Positions 21,773-31,801 of a stretch of 64,000 nucleotides of DNA are shown piece after piece; the first letter of the stretch is position 1, and each line of letters begins with the position of its first letter. This stretch comes from CADEEN01 sp963706685 (GTDB taxonomy: Bacteria; Pseudomonadota; Gammaproteobacteria; Burkholderiales; Burkholderiaceae_C), in the NCBI GenBank assembly GCA_963706685.1, contig CAVPMY010000005.1, positions 682,001 to 746,000 of the forward strand. The letters are read 5' to 3'. Both the position numbers and the translations under genes were made by a program. The notes under the pieces were generated by a model. The model searched no databases and was not told where the DNA came from. It saw nothing but the letters and a program-made list of their open reading frames with translations.

Positions 21773-23441
21773 ATGTCCCGCAATACCGGCACCGCGCCCC
21801 GCCTCCTCGCCGTCGCGCCCTTCGATCACCACCGACCAGCTGATCCTCGTCGCCAGTCTGTTCTGGGCGCTGGCACTGAATCGCCCGTTTTTCGCAGCGG
21901 CATTGCGCTCGCAGGCGCCAGATGCGCTGGCCAACGCCGCCTTCCTGGGCGGGCTGGCACTGATGCTGGTGGCGCTGCAAGCGCTGCTGCTGGGCCTGGT
22001 CAGCACACGCCGCACCATCAAGCCGCTGCTGGCGCTGCTGACGCTCGTCGGTGTTCTGGCGATGCACTACATGCAGGCCTACGGCATCGTCATCGACCCG
22101 TCGATGGTGCGCAACACCCTGCGCACCGACGTCGCAGAAACGCGCGAATTGCTGACGTGGCGGCTGGCGCTGGACGTTGCGCTGTATGCGCTGTTGCCGA
22201 TTGCGCTGCTGGTCTTCGCACGCATCGAAGTGCCGCCCTGGCGGCGGCGCTGGCGCACCCGCGCAGCGCTGCTGGCCGGTTCCGCCGTGCTGTTCGCGAT
22301 CGCGCTGATGTGGCAGTTTCAGCCCTTCGCCTCGATGTCGCGCAACCACAAGGAAGTGCGCTACCTGGTGACGCCGCTGAACACCCTGTGGTCGCTGGGC
22401 AGCGTGCTGGCCGCCGATGCACGCGGCGCGGCCAAGCCGCGCCAGGTGATCGGCCTGGACGCGGCGCCGGGCCCGAGCTGGGTGGCCCGCAGCAAACCGC
22501 GTCTGGTCGTGCTCGTGGTCGGCGAAACGGCCCGCGCCGCCAACTGGGGGCTCAGTGGCTACGCGCGCCAGACAACGCCGCAGCTGGCGCAACTGCCGGT
22601 GATCAACTTCAGCGATGTCAGGGCCTGCGGCACCAGCACCGAGGTCTCCCTGCCCTGCATGTTCGCGCCCGTCGGCCGCCGCGACTATGACGAAGCTCGC
22701 ATCCGCGGCAGCGAGTCGCTGCTGCACGTGCTCGCGCGTGCCGGCGTGGCGGTGCACTGGCGTGACAACCAGAGCGGTTGCAAGGGCGTCTGCGACGGCC
22801 TGCCCCAGGACACGGTCAATGCGGCGCTGGCGCCGGGTCTGTGCCAGGGCGACCGCTGCTTCGACGAAGGCCTGTTGCGCGGCCTCGACGAACGGCTGCG
22901 TGCGCTGCAGGGCAGCCGCGGTACGCAGCTGCTGGTGCTGCACATGCTCGGCAACCACGGGCCCTCGTACTACCGGCGCTACCCGCCGGCCTTCGAGCGC
23001 TTCACGCCGGCGTGCCGCAGCGACGACCTGGCGCAGTGCACGCGCGAGGAAATCGTCAACGCCTACGACAACGCGCTGCTCTACACCGACCAGGTTCTGG
23101 CCTCCTTGATCGGCGCGCTGAACGTGCATGCGGACAAGGTCGACAGCGCCCTGCTCTTCGTTTCCGACCACGGCGAGTCGCTCGGCGAGAAGAACCTGTT
23201 CCTGCACGGCGTGCCGTACCTGATCGCGCCGAGCGAGCAGACGCAAGTGCCGATGGTGTTCTGGTCATCGAGCGGTTTTGCGCAAAGCGCGGGCCTGAAC
23301 AACGACTGTCTGCGCGAGCGGGCGCGACAACCGGCGCAACACGACAACCTGTTCCACAGCCTGCTGGCGCTGCTCGATGTCCACACGTCGCTCTACGCCG
23401 CCGAGATGGACTTCACGCAAGGCTGCCGGCCCGCGCCATGA
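21773..23441 (+). CDS. eptA: Lipid A phosphoethanolamine transferase (one frameshift near the start)
   Basis: Inner-membrane enzyme that moves phosphoethanolamine from phosphatidylethanolamine to lipid A, lowering negative charge and binding of cationic peptides. Five N-terminal membrane helices (for example LILVASLFWALAL and LLALLTLVGVLAMHYM) precede a periplasmic sulfatase-like domain. The zinc and nucleophile motifs are VVGETARAANWGLSGYARQ, CGTSTEVSLPCMFAP (Thr nucleophile) and FVSDHGESLGE. ATG at 21773 reads MSRNTGTAPRLLAVAP and joins SITTDQLILVAS after one extra T near 21822. Corrected length is about 555 residues. The stop overlaps the next start. Confidence 0.9.
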
Positions 23442-24136
23442 GCGATCACACCCCGCCGCGCCGCGATCTGCTCATCACCTTGGCGTCGCTGGCCCTGCTG
23501 TTGTGCTGGGAAGTCAGCGCTTGGGACATGGCGCTGGCCAGCGTCTACGGCCATGCCAGCGGCTTTGCGCTGCGCGAACACTGGTTCTTCTCGCGCCTGC
23601 TGCACAACGGCGGCCGCATCCTGTCGGGCGTGGCGCTCGCAGCCGTCGTTGTCTGGGCCGTATTCGGCAATCCGCGCGTGATGACGCGCCGCCTGCGTCT
23701 GCTCTGGACGGGCGTCGTGCTGCTGTGCCTGGTTGCAGTGCCGGCATTGAAACGCTTCAGCCAGACCAGTTGCCCTTGGGATCTGGACACCTTCGGCGGC
23801 AGGTTCGGCTTCGTGCCGCACTGGTTGCTGGGCGTCTTCGACGGCGGCCCCGGGCATTGCTTCCCGTCGGGCCACGCGGTGGCGGCCTTCGCCTTCCTGC
23901 CGCTGTACTTTCAGTGGCGGCGCGTACGGCCCGCCGTGGCGCGCATGCTGCTCGCGGCAACGCTCGGCCTGGGCCTGTTGTTCGGCTGGGGCCAATTGGT
24001 GCGCGGTGCGCATTTTCCCAGCCACACCATGTGGTCGGCGTGGTTGTGCTGGCTGATCGGCGTCGGCATGGCGCGGGTACTCGACTCAGAGCCGTTGCCG
24101 CTACCGCTCAAGTCAGCACGCCCCGTACCAGCCTGA
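23438..24136 (+). CDS. PAP2-family membrane phosphatase
   Basis: A 232-residue membrane phosphatase. The three PAP2 signature parts are visible: LKRFSQTSCPWDL (Lys site), CFPSGHAVAAFAF (the PSGH motif) and GAHFPSHTMWSAW (second His). Such proteins remove phosphates from lipid A, undecaprenyl diphosphate or phosphatidylglycerol phosphate. Its start overlaps the eptA stop, so the pair is co-translated; a role in lipid A dephosphorylation beside phosphoethanolamine addition is the likeliest. The 3' end runs 29 bases into the opposite-strand lolD. Confidence 0.88.
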   Translation: MSDHTPPRRDLLITLASLALLLCWEVSAWDMALASVYGHASGFALREHWFFSRLLHNGGRILSGVALAAVVVWAVFGNPRVMTRRLRLLWTGVVLLCLVAVPALKRFSQTSCPWDLDTFGGRFGFVPHWLLGVFDGGPGHCFPSGHAVAAFAFLPLYFQWRRVRPAVARMLLAATLGLGLLFGWGQLVRGAHFPSHTMWSAWLCWLIGVGMARVLDSEPLPLPLKSARPVPA

Positions 24137-24779
24137 GCATGCGATCACAGCGCGCGGCGAGCTGCTCGTCGTGGCTGACCAGCACGAACGCGGTGCCGTT
24201 CTCGCGCGCCAGGTCGAGCATCAGCCGGAACACGCCGTCGGCGGTTTCACGGTCGAGGTTGCCGGTCGGCTCATCGGCCAGCACGCACGCCGGCTGCGTC
24301 ACCAGGGCGCGCGCGATGGCCACGCGCTGACGCTCGCCGCCGGAGAGTTCGGCCGGGCGATGCTTGACCCGCGTCGCCAGGCCGACCTTGTCCAGCATGG
24401 CCGCGGCCACTTCGCGCGCCGCCGGCAGCGCTTGGCGACGGATGCGCAGCGGCATGGCCACGTTGTCGAGCGCGCTGAACTCGGGCAGCAGATGGTGGAA
24501 CTGATAGACGAAGCCGAGATGCCGGTTGCGCCACACGCCCTGCTCGGCGGCGTTCATCGTCGTCAGGTCGCGGCCGGCCAGCGTGACACTGCCGGCGCTC
24601 GGCGCATCGAGGCCGCCGAGCAGGTGCAGCAGCGTGCTCTTGCCCGAGCCCGACGCGCCGACGATGGCCAGCGTTGCGCCTTTGTTCACCGCCAGGTCGA
24701 CGCCGCGCAGCACCTCGACATCGAGCTCGCCGTCGTGAAAGCGTTTGGACAGGCCTGTGCACGTCAGTACGTCACTCAT
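24108..24779 (-). CDS. lolD: Lipoprotein-releasing ABC transporter ATPase LolD
   Basis: ATPase that powers release of outer-membrane lipoproteins from the inner membrane to LolA. The 223-residue product has Walker A VGASGSGKSTLLHLLGGLD, Q-loop VYQFHHLLPEF, signature LSGGERQRVAIARAL and Walker B VLADEPTGNLD, then the H-loop LVSHD. The start overlaps the end of the permease gene by eight bases. It is intact. Confidence 0.93.
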   Translation of the reverse strand: MSDVLTCTGLSKRFHDGELDVEVLRGVDLAVNKGATLAIVGASGSGKSTLLHLLGGLDAPSAGSVTLAGRDLTTMNAAEQGVWRNRHLGFVYQFHHLLPEFSALDNVAMPLRIRRQALPAAREVAAAMLDKVGLATRVKHRPAELSGGERQRVAIARALVTQPACVLADEPTGNLDRETADGVFRLMLDLARENGTAFVLVSHDEQLAARCDRMLRLVRGVLT

Positions 24780-26038
24780 AGCGCAGCGCCTCGGCCGGAT
24801 TGACCCGGCTGGCGCGCCAGCTCGGGTACAGCGTGGCCACGAAGGCCAGCGCCAGCGAGATCAGCGTGATCGGCACGATGTCGCTCCACAGCGGGCTGGC
24901 TCGGCATGCGGCTGATGACGTAGATGCTGGCCGGCAGGAAGCTGGTCGACAGCAAGCGTTCGAGCGCCGGCACGAGGGTGTCGATGTTGAACGCGATCAG
25001 CAGGCCGAACGCCACGCCGGCCAGCGTGCCGACGATGCCGGCCAGCGCGCCTTGCACGACGAAGATGCCCATCACCGAGCGCGGGCTGGCGCCGAGCGTG
25101 CGCAGGATGGCGATGTCGGCGCGCTTGTCGGTCACCGTCATCACCAGGGTGCTGACGAGGTTGAACGCGGCCACGGCGACGATCAGCGTCAGGATGATGA
25201 ACATCAGCCGTTTTTCCAGCTGCACCGCGTCGAACCAGTTGCGGTTGGTGCGCGTCCAGTCGCGCACGCTGATGTTGTCGGGCATGGCGCGCTGGATGAC
25301 ATCGGCAATGCCGCGCGCCTGGTGCAGGTCGGTCAGCTTCAGCTGCACGCCGGTGGCGCCTTCCGTGCGCAACAGCCTGCGCCGCATCGTCGAGCTGCAC
25401 CAGCGCTAGGCGCTGTCGTACTCGTAGTGCCCGCTGTCGAAGGTGCCGACGAGCGTGAACTGCTTCAGGCGCGGCACCACGCCGGCCGGTGTGACCTGCC
25501 CGCTCGGCGCGATGACGGTGACCTTGTCGCCGTTGCGAACGTTCAACGAGCGCGCGAGTTCGATGCCGAGCACGATGTTCCACTGGCCCGGCACAAGTTG
25601 CGCGAATGCGCCTTCCTTCATCTGTGCGGCCAGCGGCGTGACGCTGGCCTCTTCGGCCGGTGAGATGCCACGCAGCAGCGCACCACGCATCTCGTCGCCG
25701 CGCGCCACCAGGACCTGCGCGGCCACGAACGGCGCCGCGCCGAGCACTTGCTGAGGCGCCGCCGCTCGCGCGGCATCGGCGCTGGCCTTCCAGTCCGGCA
25801 GCGCGGTGCCGCTGCGATCGATCAGCTCCACATGCGCGATCACGGAGAGCATGCGGTCGCGGACTTCCTTCTGGAAGCCGTTCATCACCGACAGCACGAC
25901 GATCAGCGCGGCCACGCCGAGCGCGATGCCCGCCATCGAGATCGACGAGATGAAAGAGATGAAACCGTTGCGGCGTCCCGCACGACCAGCGCGCACATAG
26001 CGCCAGCCGATCTGCCATTCGTAGGGGGTGCTTGTCAT
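24772..26038 (-). CDS. lolC: Lipoprotein-releasing transporter permease, LolC/LolE family (frameshifted)
   Basis: Inner-membrane permease of the Lol system. It starts YEWQIGWRYVRAG and a first membrane helix preceded by GFISFISSISMAGIALGVA, the LolC/E signature. A periplasmic domain follows, then VAVAAFNLVSTLVMTVTDKR, ADIAILRTLGASPRSVMGIF and FLPASIYVISRMPS. Frame changes lie near 25408 (two bases of shift), 25383 and 24900. The C-terminus restores to PSWRASRVNPAEALRYE. Only one permease gene is present beside lolD, so the complex may be a homodimer; a second permease elsewhere cannot be excluded. Confidence 0.88.
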
Positions 26039-26082
26039 GGGGTGCGGAATGCTAAACGACGCTGCCACCCATAATTCGCGCG

Positions 26083-26997
26083 GTGCACCTGATCGTTCCC
26101 TTTGCTTCACCCTTCTCGACGGCCGGCCGCGAGGCGCTGTCTGGCCTGGCCACACCGGCGCTCGACGCCCATCTTGCCGGCTGCCGCGAAGCGGCGCGCG
26201 ACGACGGTGACGAATGGACCTTGTCGACGCCGCACGAACGTGCCATCGCCAAGGCACTCGGCTGGCGTGATGACAAACAGGCGCCGCTGCCCTGGGCGGC
26301 ACGCCAAGCCGCGGCCGATGGCATCGACGTCGGCACGGCTGCCTGGGGACTGATCACGCCGGTGCACTGGCAGGTCGGCGCCGATGCCGTCCATCTCGTC
26401 GACCCGCGCTCGCTCGCGCTCGACGAAGCCACGTCGCGCGCCTTGCTCGAAGCGGTGCGCCCGCTGTTCGAGAGCGACGGTTTCACGCTGGCCTGGGGTG
26501 CGCCGCTACGCTGGTACGCCTCGCACCCGGAATTGGCGACACTGCAAACGGCCTCGCTCGACCGCGTTGTCGGCCGCAGCATCGACCGCTGGCTGCCCGG
26601 CGAGCCCAGCGCGCGCCGCGTGCGGCGCTTGCAGAACGAAGTGCAGATGCTGCTGCACACGCACCCGATCAACATCGAGCGCGAGGCCGCCGGTGCGTTG
26701 CCGGTCAACTCGTTCTGGCTGTCGGGCTGCGGCATCTGGCAGCGCGATGCCCGCCATGACGCGCAAGTCGACGAGCGCCTTGCCGCGCCCGCGCTGGCCG
26801 AAGACTGGCCGGCCTGGTCTGCCGCATGGAGGTCGATCGATGCCACGTTGCTGCCGACACGGCCGCTGGCGATGTTGACGCTGTGCGGCGAGCGCAGCGC
26901 GCTCACCTTCGAGCGCGTCGAGCAGCGGCTGTGGCAACGTGTCTCGTCGGCGTTCAAGGGCCGGCGGCTGTCTCGCGAGTGGCTGCAGGATCTTTGA
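26083..26997 (+). CDS. RpfE-like conserved protein upstream of recJ
   Basis: A 304-residue cytoplasmic protein of the RpfE type, often labelled phosphoglycerate mutase without good reason. It starts at GTG (MHLIVPFASPFSTAGREAL) and contains TAAWGLITPVHWQVGADAV, WYASHPELATLQTASLDRV and NSFWLSGCGIWQ, all recognisable in the Burkholderiales family. No catalytic motif of a mutase is seen. In Xanthomonas rpfE sits beside recJ in the rpf cluster; here recJ follows after two bases. Function is unknown. It is intact. Confidence 0.75.
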   Translation: MHLIVPFASPFSTAGREALSGLATPALDAHLAGCREAARDDGDEWTLSTPHERAIAKALGWRDDKQAPLPWAARQAAADGIDVGTAAWGLITPVHWQVGADAVHLVDPRSLALDEATSRALLEAVRPLFESDGFTLAWGAPLRWYASHPELATLQTASLDRVVGRSIDRWLPGEPSARRVRRLQNEVQMLLHTHPINIEREAAGALPVNSFWLSGCGIWQRDARHDAQVDERLAAPALAEDWPAWSAAWRSIDATLLPTRPLAMLTLCGERSALTFERVEQRLWQRVSSAFKGRRLSREWLQDL

Positions 26998-26999
26998 GC

Positions 27000-28730
27000 G
27001 TGAACTCGCCACGCATCGAAACCCGCGACGTTCCGCCACGGATCGTTTTTGCGCTCGAACAAGCCGGCGTGCATCCGCTGCTCGCACGCCTGTTCGCCTC
27101 GCGCGGCGTCAAGAGCCATGAAGAACTCGACGACGGTCTGGCGCACCTGTTGCCGCCGTCGTCGATGAAAGGCGCCGACGTCGCCGCGACGCTGCTCGCC
27201 GACGCGATCGAACAGCAGCGCCGCATCTGCATCGTTGCCGACTACGACTGCGATGGCGCCACCGCCTGCGCCGTGGCGCTGCGCGGCCTGGCCCTGCTCG
27301 GCGCTGCGCCCAGTACGCTCGGCTATGTCGTGCCCGACCGCACCGTGCACGGTTATGGCCTGACACCGCCGATCGTCGATCTGGCGCTCGCCCAGTCGCC
27401 GCAATTGCTCGTCACCGTCGACAACGGCATCGCCAGCTTCGACGGCGTAGCGTACGCACGCGCATGCGGACTCGACGTCCTTGTCACCGACCACCACCTG
27501 CCGGCGCTGGTCGACGGCGTGGTGCAACTCCCCGACGCCAACTGCATCGTCAACCCGAACCAGCCGGGCTGCACATTCGCGAGCAAGTCGATCGCCGGCG
27601 TCGGCGTCATGTTCTACGTGCTGCTGGCCACGCGCGCCGAGTTGCGCGAACGTGGCCGCTTCGATGCTGCCACGCAGCCCAAGCTCGATGCGCTGCTCGA
27701 CCTGGTCGCGCTCGGCACCGTGGCCGACGTCGTCAAGCTCGATGACAACAACCGCCGCCTCGTCGCCCAAGGCATCAAACGCATCCGCGGCGGGCGCATG
27801 GCTGCGGGCATGGCGGCGCTGTATGCGGTGGCCCAACGCGAGCCGCGGCGCGCCGCGGCCTTCGACTTCGGCTTCACGCTCGGGCCGCGCATCAATGCGG
27901 CCGGGCGCCTGGCCGACATGACGCTCGGCATCGAGTGCCTGGTCACCGACGATGCACCGCGCGCCACCGAGCTCGCGCAGCAACTCGACACCATCAATCG
28001 CGAGCGCCGCGAGGTCGAGGCCGGCATGCGCGAACAAGCCGAGGCCGCGCTCGAATTGCTGATGCGTGATGCGGCGTCGGCCCAGCCGCCACCGGCGCTG
28101 GCGCTGTTCGATGCCACCTTCCACGAGGGCGTGGTCGGCATCGTCGCCGGCCGGATGAAGGATCGATTGCACCGCCCGACCTTCGTCTTTGCACTGGCGC
28201 AAGACGGTTCACTGAAAGGCTCGGGCCGCTCGATCGCCGGCTTTCACCTGCGCGACGCGCTCGACCTCGTCGCCAAGCGCCACCCCGGCATCTTGATGCG
28301 CTTCGGCGGCCACGCCATGGCGGCCGGCTGCACGCTTGCCGAAGCACACTTCGAGACCTTCGATCAGGCGCTGCAGCAGGTCGCCCGCGAGTGGCTCGAC
28401 GCTGCCACCCTGACCCGTCGCCTGCTCACCGACGGACCGCTGGCGCTCGAATACTTCAATGCGGAAACGGTGAGCCAGCTCGATGCCCAGGTCTGGGGCC
28501 AGGCCTTCGAAGCACCGCTGTTCTGCGATGAAGTGCAGGTGCTCGGCCAACGACTCGTCGCTGAGAAGCACCTCAAGTTGCGCGTCAGGCACCAGGGCCA
28601 GATCCGCGACGCGATCTGGTTCGGCCGCGTGGAGCCGGTCGCTGAACGCGTGCGCCTGGCCTATCGCCTGTCGCTCGACGAGTGGCAGGGACAGCAACGG
28701 GTGCAGATGGTGGTGGAAGCGGCAGCCTAG
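27000..28730 (+). CDS. recJ: Single-stranded-DNA 5'-3' exonuclease RecJ
   Basis: DHH-family exonuclease for recombination and mismatch repair. The 576-residue product starts at GTG two bases after the rpfE stop. Metal motifs are DYDCDGATA (Asp about residue 81), TVDNGIAS and VTDHHLP (DHH at about 164-166), then LGTVADVVKL and GFTLGPRINAAGRL. The DHHA1 domain shows GVVGIVAGRMKDRL and GSGRSIAGFHLRDAL with FGGHAMAAGCTL. It is intact. Its stop codon overlaps that of the opposite-strand methyltransferase at a CTAG. Confidence 0.96.
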   Translation: MNSPRIETRDVPPRIVFALEQAGVHPLLARLFASRGVKSHEELDDGLAHLLPPSSMKGADVAATLLADAIEQQRRICIVADYDCDGATACAVALRGLALLGAAPSTLGYVVPDRTVHGYGLTPPIVDLALAQSPQLLVTVDNGIASFDGVAYARACGLDVLVTDHHLPALVDGVVQLPDANCIVNPNQPGCTFASKSIAGVGVMFYVLLATRAELRERGRFDAATQPKLDALLDLVALGTVADVVKLDDNNRRLVAQGIKRIRGGRMAAGMAALYAVAQREPRRAAAFDFGFTLGPRINAAGRLADMTLGIECLVTDDAPRATELAQQLDTINRERREVEAGMREQAEAALELLMRDAASAQPPPALALFDATFHEGVVGIVAGRMKDRLHRPTFVFALAQDGSLKGSGRSIAGFHLRDALDLVAKRHPGILMRFGGHAMAAGCTLAEAHFETFDQALQQVAREWLDAATLTRRLLTDGPLALEYFNAETVSQLDAQVWGQAFEAPLFCDEVQVLGQRLVAEKHLKLRVRHQGQIRDAIWFGRVEPVAERVRLAYRLSLDEWQGQQRVQMVVEAAA

Positions 28731-29510
28731 GCTGAGTTCCGGACCGCCCGGTACTCGGAAAAGATGCCCAGCTCGACATGCCGCTCGGCCGCTGCGAGGC
28801 CGGCCTCGGCCAGCGTGCGCAGCACCGCTTCGGGCGGCGCGCAGGCCTCGATCGTGTCCCAGTAGTAGCGCCACAGCTCGGCTGTTTGCGGCTTGCGTGC
28901 GACGAGCCGGGCGACGGTCGGCACGACACCGCGCATGTAGGCGCGCAGCAGCGTGTTGGCCAGTGCGCCGGCCGGGCGCGTGATTTCCAGTATCAGCACC
29001 CGGCCGCCGGGCTTGAGCACGCGCGCGAACTCGGCAAACGCAGCCGACAGGTCGGCGATGTGGCGCAGCGCATAGCCGATGCTGATGAAGTCGGCGCTGG
29101 CGCTGGGCAGCGGCATCGCTTCGGCACGGCCATGCAGACAGCGCACGTTCGCCGGCAAGCCCGACTGCGCGATCATGCCGGGGCTCGGATCGACGCCGAT
29201 CAGGCGCTGCGGCTGCGCCGGTGATACGCAGGATTTCCTTGGCGACCAGGCCGGTGCCCATGCCGACATCGACCACATCCAGACCCGGCTGCAGTCCCGC
29301 GCGCAGCAGCGCTTGCCGCCGGTACCACGAGCCGGTGCCGAAGCCGAGCAGGCGCTCGATGCGGTCGTAGTCTTCGGCGGTGTCGTCGAAGGTGCTGCGC
29401 ACATAGGCTTCGCGCGCCGTGGCATCGCGGTAGTAGTCGCTGAGCACGCCGTGCGGCGCGCGAACGGACTTGCCCTGTTGGGTGGATGCCTTGGGTCGGG
29501 GTTCGATCAT
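28727..29510 (-). CDS. UbiE-like class I SAM methyltransferase (one frameshift)
   Basis: About 260 residues. Motif I VVDVGMGTGLVAKEIL binds S-adenosylmethionine; then GVDPSPGMIAQSG, SADFISIGYALRHIADL and LKPGGRVLILEITRP follow, the layout of UbiE/COQ5 C-methyltransferases of quinone biosynthesis. The C-terminal YWDTIEACAPPEAVLRTL also fits. The frame changes near 29219, where one extra G is present between GCC and CAG. The ATG at 29510 is taken; a start 27 bases upstream is possible. It lies 33 bases after the Lrp gene on the same strand. Whether it is the main UbiE or a paralogue is unclear. Confidence 0.8.
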
Positions 29511-29543
29511 GCTGTCTTTCTGCGAGGGCGCCGGCACGCTGGT

Positions 29544-29990
29544 TCAGCGGTACGTCGCCAGATGAATACTGGTCTCGGTGCCGCGAATGCCCTTGAGCAG
29601 GCGAATCCGCTCGAGCACCTGCGACAACTCGGCCATCGTCGTCGCGCGCAGCTCGGCCAGCAGGTCCCAGCGGCCGTTGGTGTCGTGCAGCGCGCCGACG
29701 CCGGGCTCGCCGAGCAGGTTGGCGATGACCTCGCGGGTCTGGTTGCCTTCGACTTCGATGCCCATCCAGGCGCGGATCTGATGCGGTTGCGCGTCGGGGC
29801 GCAGTTGCACCGTGTAGCCGACGATGACACCGGATGCTTCCAGCTTGGCCAGGCGGTTGTTGACGGTGCCGCGCGACACACCGAGCTTGCTGGCCAGCGC
29901 CGCGATGGGCAGGCGCGCGTCCTGTCGCAACAGCGCAATCAGACGTTGGTCGGTGCCATCGAGGTTCTCGGCTTTTGGCCATATTGGCAC
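29544..29990 (-). CDS. Lrp/AsnC-family regulator
   Basis: A 148-residue regulator with an N-terminal helix-turn-helix (LDGTDQRLIALLRQDARLP and LGVSRGTVNNRLAKLEASG) and a C-terminal RAM ligand domain (VGALHDTNGRWDLLAELRA). It is divergent from the ornithine cyclodeaminase gene, the usual arrangement for an Lrp-type protein that senses an amino acid and controls its breakdown. The start is probably GTG at 29990; no ATG fits in this frame. Confidence 0.85.
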   Translation of the reverse strand: MPIWPKAENLDGTDQRLIALLRQDARLPIAALASKLGVSRGTVNNRLAKLEASGVIVGYTVQLRPDAQPHQIRAWMGIEVEGNQTREVIANLLGEPGVGALHDTNGRWDLLAELRATTMAELSQVLERIRLLKGIRGTETSIHLATYR

Positions 29991-30080
29991 GTTCAGGTTG
30001 CCGGTTTGATCAATTATCTGACGAATCAGCGACAGTTTTGACGCTTTCGCCTGCCACGGTCCTTCGAGACACTGTAGGCC
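29991..30080. promoter_or_regulatory. Divergent control region between Lrp and ornithine cyclodeaminase genes
   Basis: The 90 bases are richer in A and T than the flanks and hold TTTGATCAATTATCTG at about 30005-30020, with the small palindrome TGATCA, like the AT-rich sites bound by Lrp-type proteins. The exact operator is not fixed. Confidence 0.35.
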
Positions 30081-31173
30081 ATGACACGCCCGACCAGCCC
30101 CCAAGAGATCGAGACCCTGTACCTCGGCGCGCCCGACGTCGCACGCATCGTCGCCCGCAAGGGCTTGCCGGCCTGCATCGCCAGCGTGGCCGACCGCATC
30201 CACGCCGACTTCCTGCGCTGGGAAGCGTTTGACAAATCTCCGCGCGTGGCCAATCACTCGCAAGACGGCGTGATCGAGCTGATGCCGGTCTCGGACGACA
30301 GCTCGTATGCCTTCAAGTACGTCAACGGCCACCCCAAGAACACGCAACGCGGCGTCTCCACGGTGATGGCGTTCGGCGTCCTGGCCGATGTGGCCACCGG
30401 CGCGCCGCGCCTGCTCGCGGAGTTGACGCTGCCGACGGCGATCCGCACGGCCGCCATGTCGGTCGTGGCCGCGCGCGCACTGGCGCGCAGGAACAGCCGA
30501 GTGATGGCGCTGATCGGCAACGGCGCGCAGTCCGAGTTCCAGGCCCTGGCCTTCCGCGATGGGGTCGGCATCCGCACGTTGCGCGTGTATGACGTCGACG
30601 AGCAAGCCACCGCCAAGCTGCAGCACAACCTGCAGGGCCAGGGCCTGGAGATCATCGTCTGCAGCAGCGTGGCCGAGGCCGTGCGCGGCGCCGATATCGT
30701 CACCACCATCACCGCCGACAAGCAGCGGGCCACCATCGTCACGCCCGAAATGATCGAGCCCGGCATGCACCTCAATGCCGTCGGCGGCGACTGCCCGGGC
30801 AAGACCGAGTTGCATGCCGACGTGCTGCGACGCCGCCAGCGTCTTCGTCGAGTACGAGCCGCAGACGCGCATCGAAGGCGACCTGCAGCAGATGCCGGCC
30901 GACTTCGCCGTCACCGAGTTGTGGCGCGTGTTGTCGGGCCAGGCCGCGGGACGCACGAGCGATGCCCAGGTCACCGTGTTCGACTCGGTCGGCTTTGCCG
31001 TCGAGGACTACGCTGTGCTGCACGTACTGCACGCCATGGCGCGCGAGCTCGGTATCGGCGACGTCATCCAGCTCGTGCCGCGGCTGCGCGACCCGAAGGA
31101 CCTGTTCGCAACGATCGGTCGCGGCGCCCAAGCAGCCACCGCGGCGACGCCACTGCACACTGTGACAGCCTGA
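30081..31173 (+). CDS. ocd: Ornithine cyclodeaminase (one frameshift)
   Basis: Converts L-ornithine to L-proline and ammonia with bound NAD+; mu-crystallin family. The N-terminal part shows VIELMPVSDDSSYAFKYVNG and TAAMSVVAARALAR; the Rossmann region MALIGNGAQSEFQALAF follows, then DIVTTITADK and HLNAVGGDCPGKTEL, with the catalytic Asp in GGDCPGK. After 30828 the frame shifts: CTGCGACGCC stands where CTGGACGCC is expected, and the second half begins ASVFVEYEPQTRIEGDLQQ. Corrected length is about 363 residues. Confidence 0.92.
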
Positions 31174-31263
31174 GCCGCTGGGCGGCAACAGCGACAACGG
31201 CGCGCAGGCGCTGGCAGGCAGGTGATTGCAAAATGCGGGGGTCGAATTTCAGGAGCCCGCGAC

Positions 31264-31299
31264 ATGATCGCTTTGCTTTCCTTGCGTCACCCAAGCTGA
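31264..31299 (+). CDS. Possible 11-residue leader peptide before the deaminase gene
   Basis: ATG at 31264 has AGGAG eight bases upstream and encodes MIALLSLRHPS before a TGA, 16 bases ahead of the GTG start of the deaminase. The ribosome site is better than that of the deaminase itself, which hints at coupled translation. It may equally be chance. Confidence 0.25.
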   Translation: MIALLSLRHPS

Positions 31300-31315
31300 C
31301 CAGGGACCCAGCGGC

Positions 31316-31801
31316 GTGACACCGGAACAGGTTCTGCAGCATCTGCGCGCCGCCAACGAGCTCGCGCGGCAGGCCTTGGCGCAGGGCCATCACCCCTTCG
31401 GCGCGCTGCTGGTCGATGCCGACAACCAGACCGTGTTGCTCGAACAAGGCAACGTCAGCACGGTCGAGCATGCCGAATCCGTGCTCGCCCGCAACGCCGC
31501 CGCACGCTACACGCCTGAGCGGCTGTGGCAATGCACCCTGGTCACCAGCGTCGAGCCCTGCGCGATGTGCGCCGGGACGCAGTACTGGGCGCACATCGGC
31601 CGCTTGGTCTACGGCATGAGCGAGCGGCGCCTGCTCGAGCTCACCGGCAATCACGGCGAGAACCCGACGCTCGACCTGCCGTGCCGCACCGTCTTTGCCG
31701 CCGGCCAGAAAGCCATCGAAGTGGTCGGCCCGGTGGCCGAACTCGAAGACGAGATCGCTGCGCTGCACCGCGATTTCTGGCGGCCCAGGTCGCACCCGTG
31801 A
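31316..31801 (+). CDS. Nucleoside/guanine deaminase, CMP/dCMP deaminase fold
   Basis: A 161-residue zinc deaminase. The catalytic His-Ala-Glu lies in VEHAESVLARNA and the zinc cysteines in EPCAMCAGTQYWA. An early HPFGALLVDADN is typical of guanine deaminase/TadA-like nucleoside deaminases; the length fits the free nucleobase class better than TadA. It starts at GTG after an AGGGA and is followed at once by ureD with a GTGA overlap, linking ammonia-releasing reactions. The substrate cannot be read from sequence. Confidence 0.8.
   Translation: MTPEQVLQHLRAANELARQALAQGHHPFGALLVDADNQTVLLEQGNVSTVEHAESVLARNAAARYTPERLWQCTLVTSVEPCAMCAGTQYWAHIGRLVYGMSERRLLELTGNHGENPTLDLPCRTVFAAGQKAIEVVGPVAELEDEIAALHRDFWRPRSHP

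Noticed and set aside
26052..28202. Open frame of 716 codons opposite rpfE and recJ
   Set aside because: Shadow of two well supported genes on the other strand.
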